DNA of 42,231 nucleotides from positions 37,934 through 80,164 of the forward strand of contig VHZZ01004323.1 in NCBI GenBank assembly GCA_009801015.1, in the 5' to 3' direction. The notes under the pieces were generated by a model, which saw nothing but the letters and a program-made list of their open reading frames with translations, was not told the origin of the DNA and ran no database searches. This document shows, one piece after another, positions 22,633-38,514 of this stretch (position 1 is the stretch's first letter; every line of letters begins with the position of its first letter). The DNA is from Silene noctiflora (Eukaryota > Streptophyta > Magnoliopsida > Caryophyllales > Caryophyllaceae). The position numbers and the translations under genes were made by a program.

Positions 22633-25600
22633 ATGGTTGTTGCCTCAAGTGGCAACTCCTTTAACAAGGAGATAGCTATTCGCAGGAGAATAACCAGCAT
22701 GTATGTTCTATACTCTTAATTCATTTTATAGTTTCACTTCTATCGTGTTAATTTATTTATTCTTATATAGGTAATGTGTGTAACATTATTTTGAAATTTG
22801 CTTTTAGGTCGTTGATAAAATTGGAAATTGATTGTTCATTCACCCTTCAACTAGAAATTATTATTTATTGACAAGGAGGCGCAAAGAGCTTTACAAATTC
22901 TAATAGTAGTGAAGAGCAGGTTCTAAACATGGGACATAATGTGCCCAATATCTTAAAGTTAACTACGAGGTGTCGAGGTGAATATCACATCGGGTTTTCT
23001 TTAGCCGGTATGAAGATGAGAACTTTGAAATAACATACCAGAGAGTAGAGATTAGGGTTAAAACCCTAGATATTGTTTTAGCGTTATGGTTACATTTGGT
23101 GTTATAGAAGAACCTTTTTTTGGTAGTTTGTGAAGCACTGCTTAATTTATCTTTTGCCAAACAAAACCTAATTTTAGCTCTTCGTCTTACACTAACAAAA
23201 ACACTGTTCCGGCCAAAAGGTCAAGATATCCCGGTTGACTTGCTGAGATCATAAGCTTGGGGTTTATTTTTGCTGAGCAATACTATTTCTAACTCCTCAG
23301 AATATGGAGGATAATAAAACTAGAGGAAAAATAAAGTTGGGTGACGAAAGTCGACTTTAAGGTATTTTTGGGGGAAGGTAGGAAAAAAGGTAGGTAATTT
23401 TCTGCTAAGGAGGAAGAAAATTAGGTAGTTTCTGGCAAAAAAAGTCGGGGATTTGACTTGTTTGTCCGGAACTGTGATTTTGGTAGTTATTGACAAAAAA
23501 AGGTTAAATTGTAGGTAGTGTTTGACAAAAACTGAAATGGTAGGTTGTGCTTCTAAAAAAGATGTAAAATTTAGGTGTTGTTTGTGAAAAAACTCGTAGA
23601 CAATAACTGATTTTTGCTGGTCAAATTTGATGGGTAAACAACAGAGATAGCTATTGCTTTCTATTGTTGTTAGAAATATGTATATTTGCAAATGAGCAAA
23701 ATAAAACAGAAGTGGTGTGGGACAAAGCAAAACAAAAGGAATGATAATTTTGCCCACAACAACAAGAACTCTAGTATTATCATCAATCACTTGTATCCGT
23801 GTAGTTGTTTGATGAAGCTTATTCCTCTAGTGGATGCTTGGCCGCGTGTTAAGTGTAAACACAAGTGTAATATAATGAGTTTCATCTCGGAGAAATGTGA
23901 AAACAAAGTTTTATCCTTACTTGTCCTTTCTTTCTATCGCCTCCTTTCCTCACTTCATTTCCAACAAGTAGGTTATGTTAACTTGTAATTATAGTTGCAC
24001 TCAACCAAACATAACTCAAGTATGGTGTCATAGTGCTTTCAACTGTATTCCCTTGAGAACAATAACATATCACTGATACACATTTCACTGGTTCAATGTA
24101 TTTCATGTGTAGCTATAATGTATACACCATTTCAATTGTGTTCCTTTAGCTAGAACGTATACGCCATTTCAATATCTTGCAATGGATTTTTGGGTTTAGA
24201 TTTTCCGATACTATGGTGGTATCCATTGTTCTGTCTTCTTCCTTGAGATGGAAATAGAAGGAACCTAAGCCACTTTCCTGAGAATTTTTTGCAAAAAGTA
24301 TTACTCCGTACATTGTTGTGAGTTGGTGCTACTGGTGCTGTTGTATGTTGGTGACTTTGTGCTATTACTTAGACTAAGCCTGTGGCTGGTGGAAGACAAA
24401 ACACTACAGAATATATCAGCTTGCAGCTTTGTACTTGTTTATTTGAATGAATTGTGTACGCAACTTCCTTAAGTTGCTTTGAAGCTGTCATGAGAAATGA
24501 AGCATCTGTGACTGGGAAGTGACAGAAACCATATAGGCAAATATAATTACTGGGAGAGGCATGAATGCATGTTCAGTATCTTTTTATTCTATACTAGAAA
24601 ATATATGCGTTGATGTTGGGACTAGTCAAATATTGATATTGAGCATAATTGAAACTTGAAATAAACATACAAACCCCTTTATTCTAAGACGTAAGGATTT
24701 TAATTTCTACCTTAGGGTTTTCTTGAGAATTGGATGGCATAATTCATAGCTATCAGTCACATTTTCCATATGCTTATAGTTTTTTTTTTGAGTGATTGTT
24801 TGTGATTCAAGTATATACAGTTGTCCAACGTGGAACCTGATTGTCATTTTCTTATCCTGTGATTCCTAGTTTTAACAAAAGAGAAGACGATTTTCCATCC
24901 TTGAAAGAGTACAATGATTACTTGGAGGAGGTGGAGGATATGAGTACGTTGTCCTTCTCATCAATTACTTGTTTCATCTCTGCTTCTCTATTTTTTTTTT
25001 CCCAAGCAGAGTTTTGTTACTGAGTTATCTGTGGTACAGCATGGAGCTTAATTGAAGGAAGAGATGTAGCTGAAATCGAAGCTAAGATAGCAAAGTACGA
25101 GGAAGAGAATAAGGAACAGATAGTGAACTCTCGTGCTCGAAAGGCAAGTTAGATTTAATTGTGAAACAAAATCTTGCTATAATCATAGAGGAGTTTGCTC
25201 CGCCTTCAAGATATTGTTTATGATTGTTTGCTGCAATATTCAAAGATTAACTTTAAGGAGAAATATCGCGTATCTTTTATACAGGCGGAGGAGCGAGCAG
25301 CAGCTGCGGCAGCCATCAGGGCACCTGCCTATGGTGATACTGATATGGTTAGTAGTTCTCTTCAATCTCGTTCAGTGCAATTTATTCCTTAGTTGAAGCT
25401 AACTCCAAGATTTGTCAGCATCAATGTATACTCAGTTACTCACACTTGCACCAGATATCATCACTGATTGTGTTTGTATATGATGATTTGAAATATAATA
25501 CATTATTGTCTCTTGGATTTCTTGGCTGTCTGAACTAGTCAAACATTGATCTGACCACAAAGTTAGCAGGTTTGGGTTACAATGTTTATGGCCTGTTTAA

Positions 25601-26305
25601 CTAATTGTCTTGACACGACAAGAACATGCCATGATTTTCACTTGAGTACTCTTATCAATGAATACTCATACTTGGTAACAGACATGGCAAAGCCGTCTAA
25701 CCCGACCCAAGCTAACTCCAAAAAGATAAACTCGAAGTTGACCTGAAACAATCAATTGAAACAAAAACTGTAGTAACTTGGCCCAAGACGACTTGAAAAT
25801 GACCAATTGACCCAAGCCCGTATACACTAACCCAAAAATGGCCAGAACATGAAATGACCCAATAGCAGCGCAATGAAGATGACTTGGCTCGAAATTATTA
25901 GGCCTTAACTTGACCCGAAATGAGCAGTGTCAGATCTATTCACACTCATACCAAATATCAGCTGGTTGTGTTTGTACATGATGGTTGGATATATTCTACC
26001 TGTGCGTCTTTCATCATTGAGTTCTTCGGTTGTTGGAACAGGGCACAGATCAGAGCACTCACACAGGGGTGTCGATCACAGCTCAAGGTCAATATGCACC
26101 TGCCATTTCCGGTGGGGCATTTATGCAACCACGGCCCATGGGAATGGCTCATCAACCATTACCCTTGGGAGGTCCTGATTTAAACCTTGATGACGAAGAA
26201 ATGACGAGACTTAAAGCTGAGAGAGGTGGACGTGCTGGGGGATGGACGCCTGAATTTGGCAGGAAACGGGCACTTGAGGAAGCTTTTGGGAGCCTGTGGT
26301 TGTGA
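22633..26305 (+). CDS. MAT1: CDK-activating kinase assembly factor MAT1 (plant RING-less type)
   Basis: Five exons, 22633-22700, 24870-24943, 25040-25143, 25285-25347 and 26042-26305, join in frame to 190 residues. The N-terminus MVVASSGN leads to IRRRITSI, then [20 protein letters not shown] (residues 24-43), the hallmark of the MAT1 central region; then [20 protein letters not shown], an Ala-rich helix, a Gly/Pro-rich linker ([16 protein letters not shown]) and the conserved C-terminus [13 protein letters not shown]. In animals and yeast MAT1 holds CDK7 and cyclin H together in CAK/TFIIH. Those proteins have an N-terminal RING finger; here, as in the Arabidopsis relative as I recall it, the protein begins just after that domain. 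Intron 3 uses a GC donor (AAAG|GCAAGT) with a normal AG acceptor; the other introns are GT-AG. Intron 1 is 2.2 kb. The start fits homology and gives the only in-frame opening. Confidence 0.93.
23325..23600. repeat. Degenerate minisatellite-like repeat in MAT1 intron 1
   Basis: At least five loosely related units of the form GGTAGT(T/G)-TT-GACAAAAAA recur every 40-60 bases. They create a long but meaningless open frame on the minus strand. No coding role is seen. Confidence 0.5.
24111..24173. repeat. 37-base-period direct repeat in MAT1 intron 1
   Basis: A 26-base block at 24111-24136 (AGCTATAATGTATAC start) recurs at 24148-24173 (AGCTAGAACGTATAC start) with few differences. Confidence 0.7.
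25682..25922. repeat. GACCCG-rich degenerate interspersed repeat (copy 2) in MAT1 intron 4
   Basis: Starts near ACATGGCAAAGCCG and continues with degenerate TGACCCAA / GACCCGAAATGA units, like the copy at 11733-12003. It makes up about a third of intron 4 and is not coding. Confidence 0.6.
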
Positions 26306-27448
26306 ATCATTCTCGAGAAAAAGGCAAGTGTTTTTCTCTACGCCACATCCAATCACGATCCTCAGATAATCCCTATGAATAGTCTAAAGTTATATTCTTA
26401 AATCCTATGGTCCTTTTTGGATGTCGTAACATTTTTGAGTCTCAGAAATTGCCTTCCACAGTACAATGTATGAACAGTGTTGGACCATGATTCTATACGA
26501 AGTTCGGAAGGTGTTTAACAGGACTATAGGTGACTTTTTCTTAAAATAGATGTATTAGAAGGTGGCTGTGGACAGATCGAGCCAATGCTATTTCTTTGTG
26601 TAGATCCAGGAATTTCGGCTCTGTTCATAGGCTGAGGTATTTATGTGAAGAGTAAAGGACAGTCGGTAGTCAGAAGCAAATTATCATGCTCTATTTATTT
26701 AGTGCAGAGTACATTTTATCATCTATTTCCGTCTTAGTTGAGTATTCCATATTTTTATCATCAATATTTTTATCATCTATTTCCGTTTTAGTCAAGTATA
26801 AGATGCGTATCAGCTCATAAAAAGTGTAAGACAATTGCGAGGAAAAAATATACCACCTCCGGAATTTCAACCTCTCCTCTGCTTCCGTCACTGATTGTAA
26901 CTCGTATCCTTTTCCACAACCACCTCTGAAGTCACGAACTCACCGATGATGTACAATCAGTTGAGTTGTGGTTTGGAAACAGAAAGAGGCCAAGTAAAGC
27001 TGCTTTTCAAAAAAAGTTTATCTATACTAGAAATACCGAATATGTCTTAGTCTAGTTCTCTAACTATTTACGTTAAAAATTGATTATACAAAATACAAGA
27101 ATAGCCCATAGATTTTATTTGCAGGACATTCCTTTCACGTTTAGGTTTCTGACCCCTAAAAATCTCCCTTTAACCAATTAATGTTGTATACAGCTTGAAC
27201 ATAACATTTCAGGATAAAAGCCAGTAGGTTAGAATGCAGCACAACTAACAAACTCTAATTATTCTCCCTTTCAATCACATAATGATGTACTCCGTAATAA
27301 TTTACCTATCTTTCTATCAATTTACAGCAATTTGATGTTGGTTCTTTCACTACCAACTCTCTTTATCCTGAATTTTAGTTCAAGTAATTCTACTTCAAGT
27401 TCCATACAAGTCACACCTTTTCCCTTACAAGCAACTCCTCCTTATTCA
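26306..27448. other. MAT1 3' region and intergenic DNA up to the first DMP gene
   Basis: No genes seen. A direct repeat lies within it: a ~32-base block at about 26713-26744 (ATCATCTATTTCCGTCTTAG core) recurs at about 26777-26808 with few changes. One TACTCCGTA motif is at 27288-27296. Confidence 0.6.
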
Positions 27449-27458
27449 TATATAAATA
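27449..27458 (+). promoter_or_regulatory. TATA box of DMP gene 1
   Basis: TATATAAATA lies about 154 bases before the ATG at 27612, implying transcription start near 27485 and a leader of roughly 125 bases. Confidence 0.65.
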
Positions 27459-27611
27459 CCCCATACCGTCTATTCGAAACCATCATCGCCAAAAACACAT
27501 AGCAGGTCTCTTGATAAACCGTCTTTAGATATTAAACCTTTGCAAAATACATTACTGTAATAATCGCAAGTCTTTTGAAAAACCATCTTTTACTGGTGCT
27601 CTTGTAACGAA

Positions 27612-28169
27612 ATGGCGAACAAGAAAGGATCGAATTCCTCATCAAAGTCGGTAAAGGATCAAGCCTTAAACGGCTTAGGGAGTCTCCTAAAACTCCTCCC
27701 TACTGGAACTGTTTTCATGTACCAATTCTTGAGCCCAATCTTGAGCAACAACGGGCAATGCCACCCGGTAAACAAGTACTTAACGGGTGCCCTCCTCGGG
27801 ATTTGCGCTCTTAATTGTGCCCTTGCGACCTTCACCGACAGCTATACCGACGAAGATGGGACAACCCATTATGGGTTTGCCACATTTAAGGGTATGTGGC
27901 CATCGAGCGAGGGTAGCAATGGAACGGAAATGTCCAAGTACAGGGTTCGGCCAGGGGACTTTGTTCATGCTGTCATGTCACTTGTTGTGTTTGGGGTAGT
28001 GGCGGTTTTGGACCGGAATACGGTTGATTGTTATGCCCCTGCTTGGGAGAGTACTAGGAGGACCATGCTTATGGTGCTACCCCCGGTGGTTGGGTCAATT
28101 TGTAGCATGGTTTTTGCAGTGTTTCCGAGTACCCGACATGGTATTGGGTACCCATCTGATAGCTCTTAA
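27612..28169 (+). CDS. DMP (DUF679) membrane protein, tandem copy 1
   Basis: A single-exon gene of 185 residues. After a basic/Ser-rich N-terminus come four predicted membrane segments: about 24-45 (LLPTGTVFMYQFLSPIL), 56-76 (LTGALLGICALNCALATFT), 117-134 (VHAVMSLVVFGVVAVLD) and 152-171 (MLMVLPPVVGSICSMVFAVF), ending in RHGIGYP. The motifs LLPTGT, FQFLSP-type, ATFTDSY, HYG and GIGYP are typical of the plant DMP family. Family members lie in tonoplast, ER or plasma membranes; some act in senescence-related membrane remodelling, and the DMP8/9 branch acts in gamete fusion. This protein lacks a long N-terminus, so I would not place it with DMP8/9, but the exact subgroup is not certain. AATAAA at 28373-28378 may be the poly(A) signal. 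The neighbouring gene at 29970 is a diverged tandem copy. Confidence 0.94.
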   Translation: MANKKGSNSSSKSVKDQALNGLGSLLKLLPTGTVFMYQFLSPILSNNGQCHPVNKYLTGALLGICALNCALATFTDSYTDEDGTTHYGFATFKGMWPSSEGSNGTEMSKYRVRPGDFVHAVMSLVVFGVVAVLDRNTVDCYAPAWESTRRTMLMVLPPVVGSICSMVFAVFPSTRHGIGYPSDSS

Positions 28170-28905
28170 GCTGGAAGTGAGCCTGGTTTGGTGTATTGAC
28201 TAATGAGTACTAGTTTTGTGTGAATTCTACTCTGTTGTTTTCACCTTGATATTTGAAGCTTTATTTATGGTGTAAGATTGTAAGAGTCTAACTGTCTTTA
28301 AGTGTGATTTGTTTGTAAAAAGGTGTGTTTGTAAATGGCAATTGGCAAACCAAGCCAACTAGCCAAGGAATGAATAAAGATGTTGAACCATATATTGTAT
28401 ATTTATCCATCCAACTATTTCCTATGTGCTAATTGGCACAAATACTTATATAAGGCAACCTTATACAAATTTCCGAGTTTACCCACTTCTAATAAAACCC
28501 GACTACACTTAAATCCATTATTAAATCCATTAGTGTTTTTAACTCAAAACACCAACAGTGTATTTATTTATGAAATAAAAAAACGGAATTACTTTTTCAC
28601 ATACGGATTTTACTCTTTCACATACACTTTTTCATTAACTTTCCATATAATACCCTCCTTCCTAAACCTACCCAAATTAAGTTTTACATGTATCTTTTTT
28701 CCCTAAAATCGAATCTAATGGATCTAAACACTTGAATAATGGATTGAAANTCTCCGATTAGTGAACGAATATAGTCGTTTTTAACGATTATTAATATGTT
28801 TTGTCGAAATTATTAGAGTTTATTTTAGTTAATATGTTTAGTTTTTAACGATTGTTATCAATTAGGGTTTTATGATTTATCAATTCTCCACACGGGTGAG
28901 TGTGA

Positions 28906-28996
28906 GGGGTGCTTCGTTGTACTTCGTCTCGAATTATTTAGTGAACGAATAATGTGGAGTATTTGTTGAAATGCGGGGTGCTTCGTTGTACTTCGT
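28906..28996. repeat. 22 bp direct repeat, 69-base period
   Basis: A 22-mer starting GGGGTGCTTCGTTGTAC occurs at 28906-28927 and identically at 28975-28996. AGTGAACGAAT also recurs nearby (about 28760 and 28941). Confidence 0.8.
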
Positions 28997-29024
28997 AGCT
29001 ATTGCTCATCGTGAGTCAAATACT

Positions 29025-29489
29025 TTAGGGAGCGTTTGTTTCGTGCATGGGTATGGGTTTGGAATCAGGAATCATATTTGGGTGGTATGGGGTTGGAACT
29101 TGATTCCTCATACCTTGTATTTGTTTCAATTTTGAAGGATACGGGTTTCAAACTCAATTAAGGTTAAAATCTTTAAATTAAAATATGTTAAATAATAATT
29201 TTTTATATTATAAAATCATAAAGATAATTTTTTGATCAAATAAATATATAAATAATTGATTTANAATATGNCATAATTTTTGTTTTCACATGTTTTACCA
29301 TTTTAATTTGATACCCATGGGAATCAATCTCATACCCACCCCCCTCCTTGGGTATGAGAAACCCATACCTCATCGGTTTGAGGTATGGGTATGAAACCCT
29401 TATATTTTGCAAACAAACACTTGGTATGGGTTTGACTCATTCCAAACCCATACCTCATACCTTTTTTGTTTGAACCAAACACTCCCTTA
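29025..29489. mobile_element. Tourist-like (PIF/Harbinger) MITE with TTA target duplication
   Basis: The element 29028-29486 (459 bp) begins GGGAGCGTTTGTTTC, and its other end reads inversely as GGGAGTGTTTGGTTC. TTA flanks both sides (29025-29027 and 29487-29489), the standard PIF/Harbinger target duplication. Subterminal GGTATGGGTTTGGAAT-type blocks are also inverted. There is no transposase; it contains two N bases. Confidence 0.8.
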
Positions 29490-29877
29490 GTGGTTTATCG
29501 GCGTGTGACCCAGTTCCAAATTCTCTCTCTGTTTTTAACTTCTTCCCAACGTCAATATAATGAATACCGATCTCATATAAAAGGAGTCAGCTGCCTGCTT
29601 GGCTGCTTCAAATGTGACGCAGTGATGACAATGGTAAATCCAGAAGGAAGCCGAAGTAAAGGGAGATGAAAAAATCAATTAAGTGAGGGAAAAAAATGAC
29701 AAGGGTAAAATTGTAAAAGACGTATGTGAAAGAGTAAAATCCGTATGTGAAAAAGCACGTCCAGTAATTCAAGTGCTTTATATGCTCTGTATTTGACTGC
29801 TGAAATGATGCTATATTTGGTATTTCAACTGTAATCTTTTCAACTTTTCCAACTAATTTATAACGCACCATGTAAAC

Positions 29878-29887
29878 TATATAAACA
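29878..29887 (+). promoter_or_regulatory. TATA box of DMP gene 2
   Basis: CTATATAAAC lies about 90 bases before the ATG at 29970, implying a short leader of about 60 bases. Confidence 0.65.
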
Positions 29888-29969
29888 CTTGTTACGATTA
29901 TTCATACAAATAATCGTAAATACTCGATAACTACAACACAGCCTTAATCTCGAAATAACGTATAATTCA

Positions 29970-30512
29970 ATGGCTAGAGTTAGAGACAACAATGCCTTAA
30001 ATGGCCTAGGTAATCTCATAAAACTCCTTCCAACAGGAACAATTTTCATGTTCCAATTCCTAAGCCCTGTCCTAAGCAACACCGGCCACTGTCAACAAGA
30101 AAACAAGCATCTCATCGGAGGTTTACTCGCCATATGCGGTCTCAGTTGCGCCTTTGCCACCTTCACTGATAGCCATTACGACAAGGAAGGGAACACACAT
30201 TATGGTGTTGTTACCATGAAAGGTATGCGGAGGTTAGGGTCTCGTTTCAAGGATGATAGTCGATATGTCGATTTGTCCGAATTCAGGGTACGTGTGGGGG
30301 ACGTTGTGCATGCCATGATGGGATTGTTGGTGTTTGGTGTAGTTTGTGTGCTTGATAATGATACAGTGAATTGCTTTGCACCAAGTTGGGAGGGCTATTC
30401 TAGGCACTGTATACTTGCTGTGTTGCCTTTTGTTGTTGGTGTGGTTTGTAGTCTGGTTTTTGCCGTCTTTCCTACCAGAAGGAATGGTATAGGGTATCCT
30501 AGATATCTCTGA
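29970..30512 (+). CDS. DMP (DUF679) membrane protein, tandem copy 2
   Basis: A single-exon gene of 180 residues, clearly homologous to the gene at 27612 over almost its whole length (NGLGxLxKLLPTGT, FQFLSPVLSN, ATFTDSH, VFGVV, FAVFPTRRNGIGYP). Four membrane segments are predicted at about 17-37, 47-66, 112-129 and 146-167. The N-terminus is shorter (MARVRDNNA), and the loop between segments 2 and 3 is longer and more basic. Divergence shows an old tandem duplication; both copies are intact, so both are probably functional. AATAAA lies at about 30542. Its own TATA box and separate leader suggest independent regulation. Subfamily is not determined. Confidence 0.93.
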   Translation: MARVRDNNALNGLGNLIKLLPTGTIFMFQFLSPVLSNTGHCQQENKHLIGGLLAICGLSCAFATFTDSHYDKEGNTHYGVVTMKGMRRLGSRFKDDSRYVDLSEFRVRVGDVVHAMMGLLVFGVVCVLDNDTVNCFAPSWEGYSRHCILAVLPFVVGVVCSLVFAVFPTRRNGIGYPRYL

Positions 30513-31165
30513 CAGGATCAGGCATGGTTCACTGAACGAAAAATAAAATAGCATCACCAACTCGTACTGAAATAATCACCCTTTCACGCAACGTAAACCG
30601 TATCCACTGGAAGAGTTGGGCTTAAATGATATGATCGTGTCTCGCGCAATGTAAACCGTATCCACATTTTGTTGTAGTTTTGGTGACAAGTGTTTAATTT
30701 ACCTATCTCAAAAGTGTAGAAATAAATTTACTAATGTATCGCGATCCCTTATGCTATATGAGGAGTTATTAGGGCAACTTTCAGCTGAGAGGCCCATCAC
30801 TCCTCGATGACTTTACCATTTAAATTAATCGACATTATTGCAATTCCGGTTTTATTCATGCAACTAATGGCAATACAAATGAAAGACCTGGTGTAAATAA
30901 CAAGAACTCCTCATGAAAGGGAGAGTTTGGCATTGAATTAAAGAAGACTGAGCATTCATAAGACGGAGACAGTGTTCCCAACTAAAATCATTTTTTTCCG
31001 GAATGCCCTGAATTTCTCGATCAGAATCATGCAGATCAAGTAGGAGTCTTGAATAGCATAAAACGGCATTTAAAACAGCCGAAAGCAAATAGGAATAATA
31101 ATCCCATTTCAAGGCGATGAAGTGGCTGAAACTTGAAAGGGCTCTGAAGAATGTAATCTCAAGAA
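30513..31165. other. Convergent intergenic DNA between DMP 2 and the carboxypeptidase gene
   Basis: Holds the 3' ends of both flanking genes. A 21-base direct repeat with one difference lies at 30587-30607 and 30645-30665 (core GTAAACCGTATCCAC, period 58). No gene is seen. Confidence 0.7.
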
Positions 31166-38137
<6,972 letters not shown>

Positions 38138-38514
38138 TTTAGGAGGAATGCTATGTTTTTTTTTTTTGGGAAATCTTAGTACATGTTGAATTAATTGGTT
38201 ATTTGGTGATGCTGTTACTTAAAAGAGTGAATCCTAGATTCCTAGGTGATTGATTATTGTTGACTAATAGTTTGTGCCCTCACTTCTGCCCTCGTCAGTC
38301 CTGTTTTTGGCATTAATTCATCCACGTTTTCTTCACATTTTTTTAATTCATTTCTCTTTGTCATTTCACGTATTCTTATTTCAAATCGCACTATCCGTTT
38401 TAAATGTTAAAACGGGTCAATTTAACTTATATTGATACAATTGAACCCGGTAACATGGACAAGTGGGTTGTACTGCATTAATTAGCTGATGTCTTCTTAT
38501 TATTAAAATATTAA
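38138..38514 (-). promoter_or_regulatory. SCPL upstream region
   Basis: The 377 bases between the SCPL start and the Helitron end should contain leader and core promoter. A run of T (plus strand 38156-38168) and an ACCAATTAATT box (minus strand, near 38190) are visible. No clear TATA box is assigned. Confidence 0.35.

Larger units (their letters stand above)
28592..29755. repeat. Inverted repeat pair (34 bp perfect arms) enclosing a MITE
   Basis: The 34-mer at 28592-28625 (starts CTTTTTCACATACGG) is the exact inverse of 29722-29755 (ends CCGTATGTGAAAAAG). Weaker inverted similarity continues inside the arms. The enclosed 1.1 kb has no coding sequence and contains a Tourist-like MITE. The arms could be ends of one non-autonomous element or two oppositely oriented copies of a small element. 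Confidence 0.75.

Noticed and set aside
22409..22675. 88-codon plus-strand ORF before MAT1
   Set aside because: It overlaps MAT1 exon 1 in another frame; its protein shows no conserved features.
23320..23790. 156-codon minus-strand ORF
   Set aside because: It reads through a degenerate repeat in MAT1 intron 1 and has no family features.
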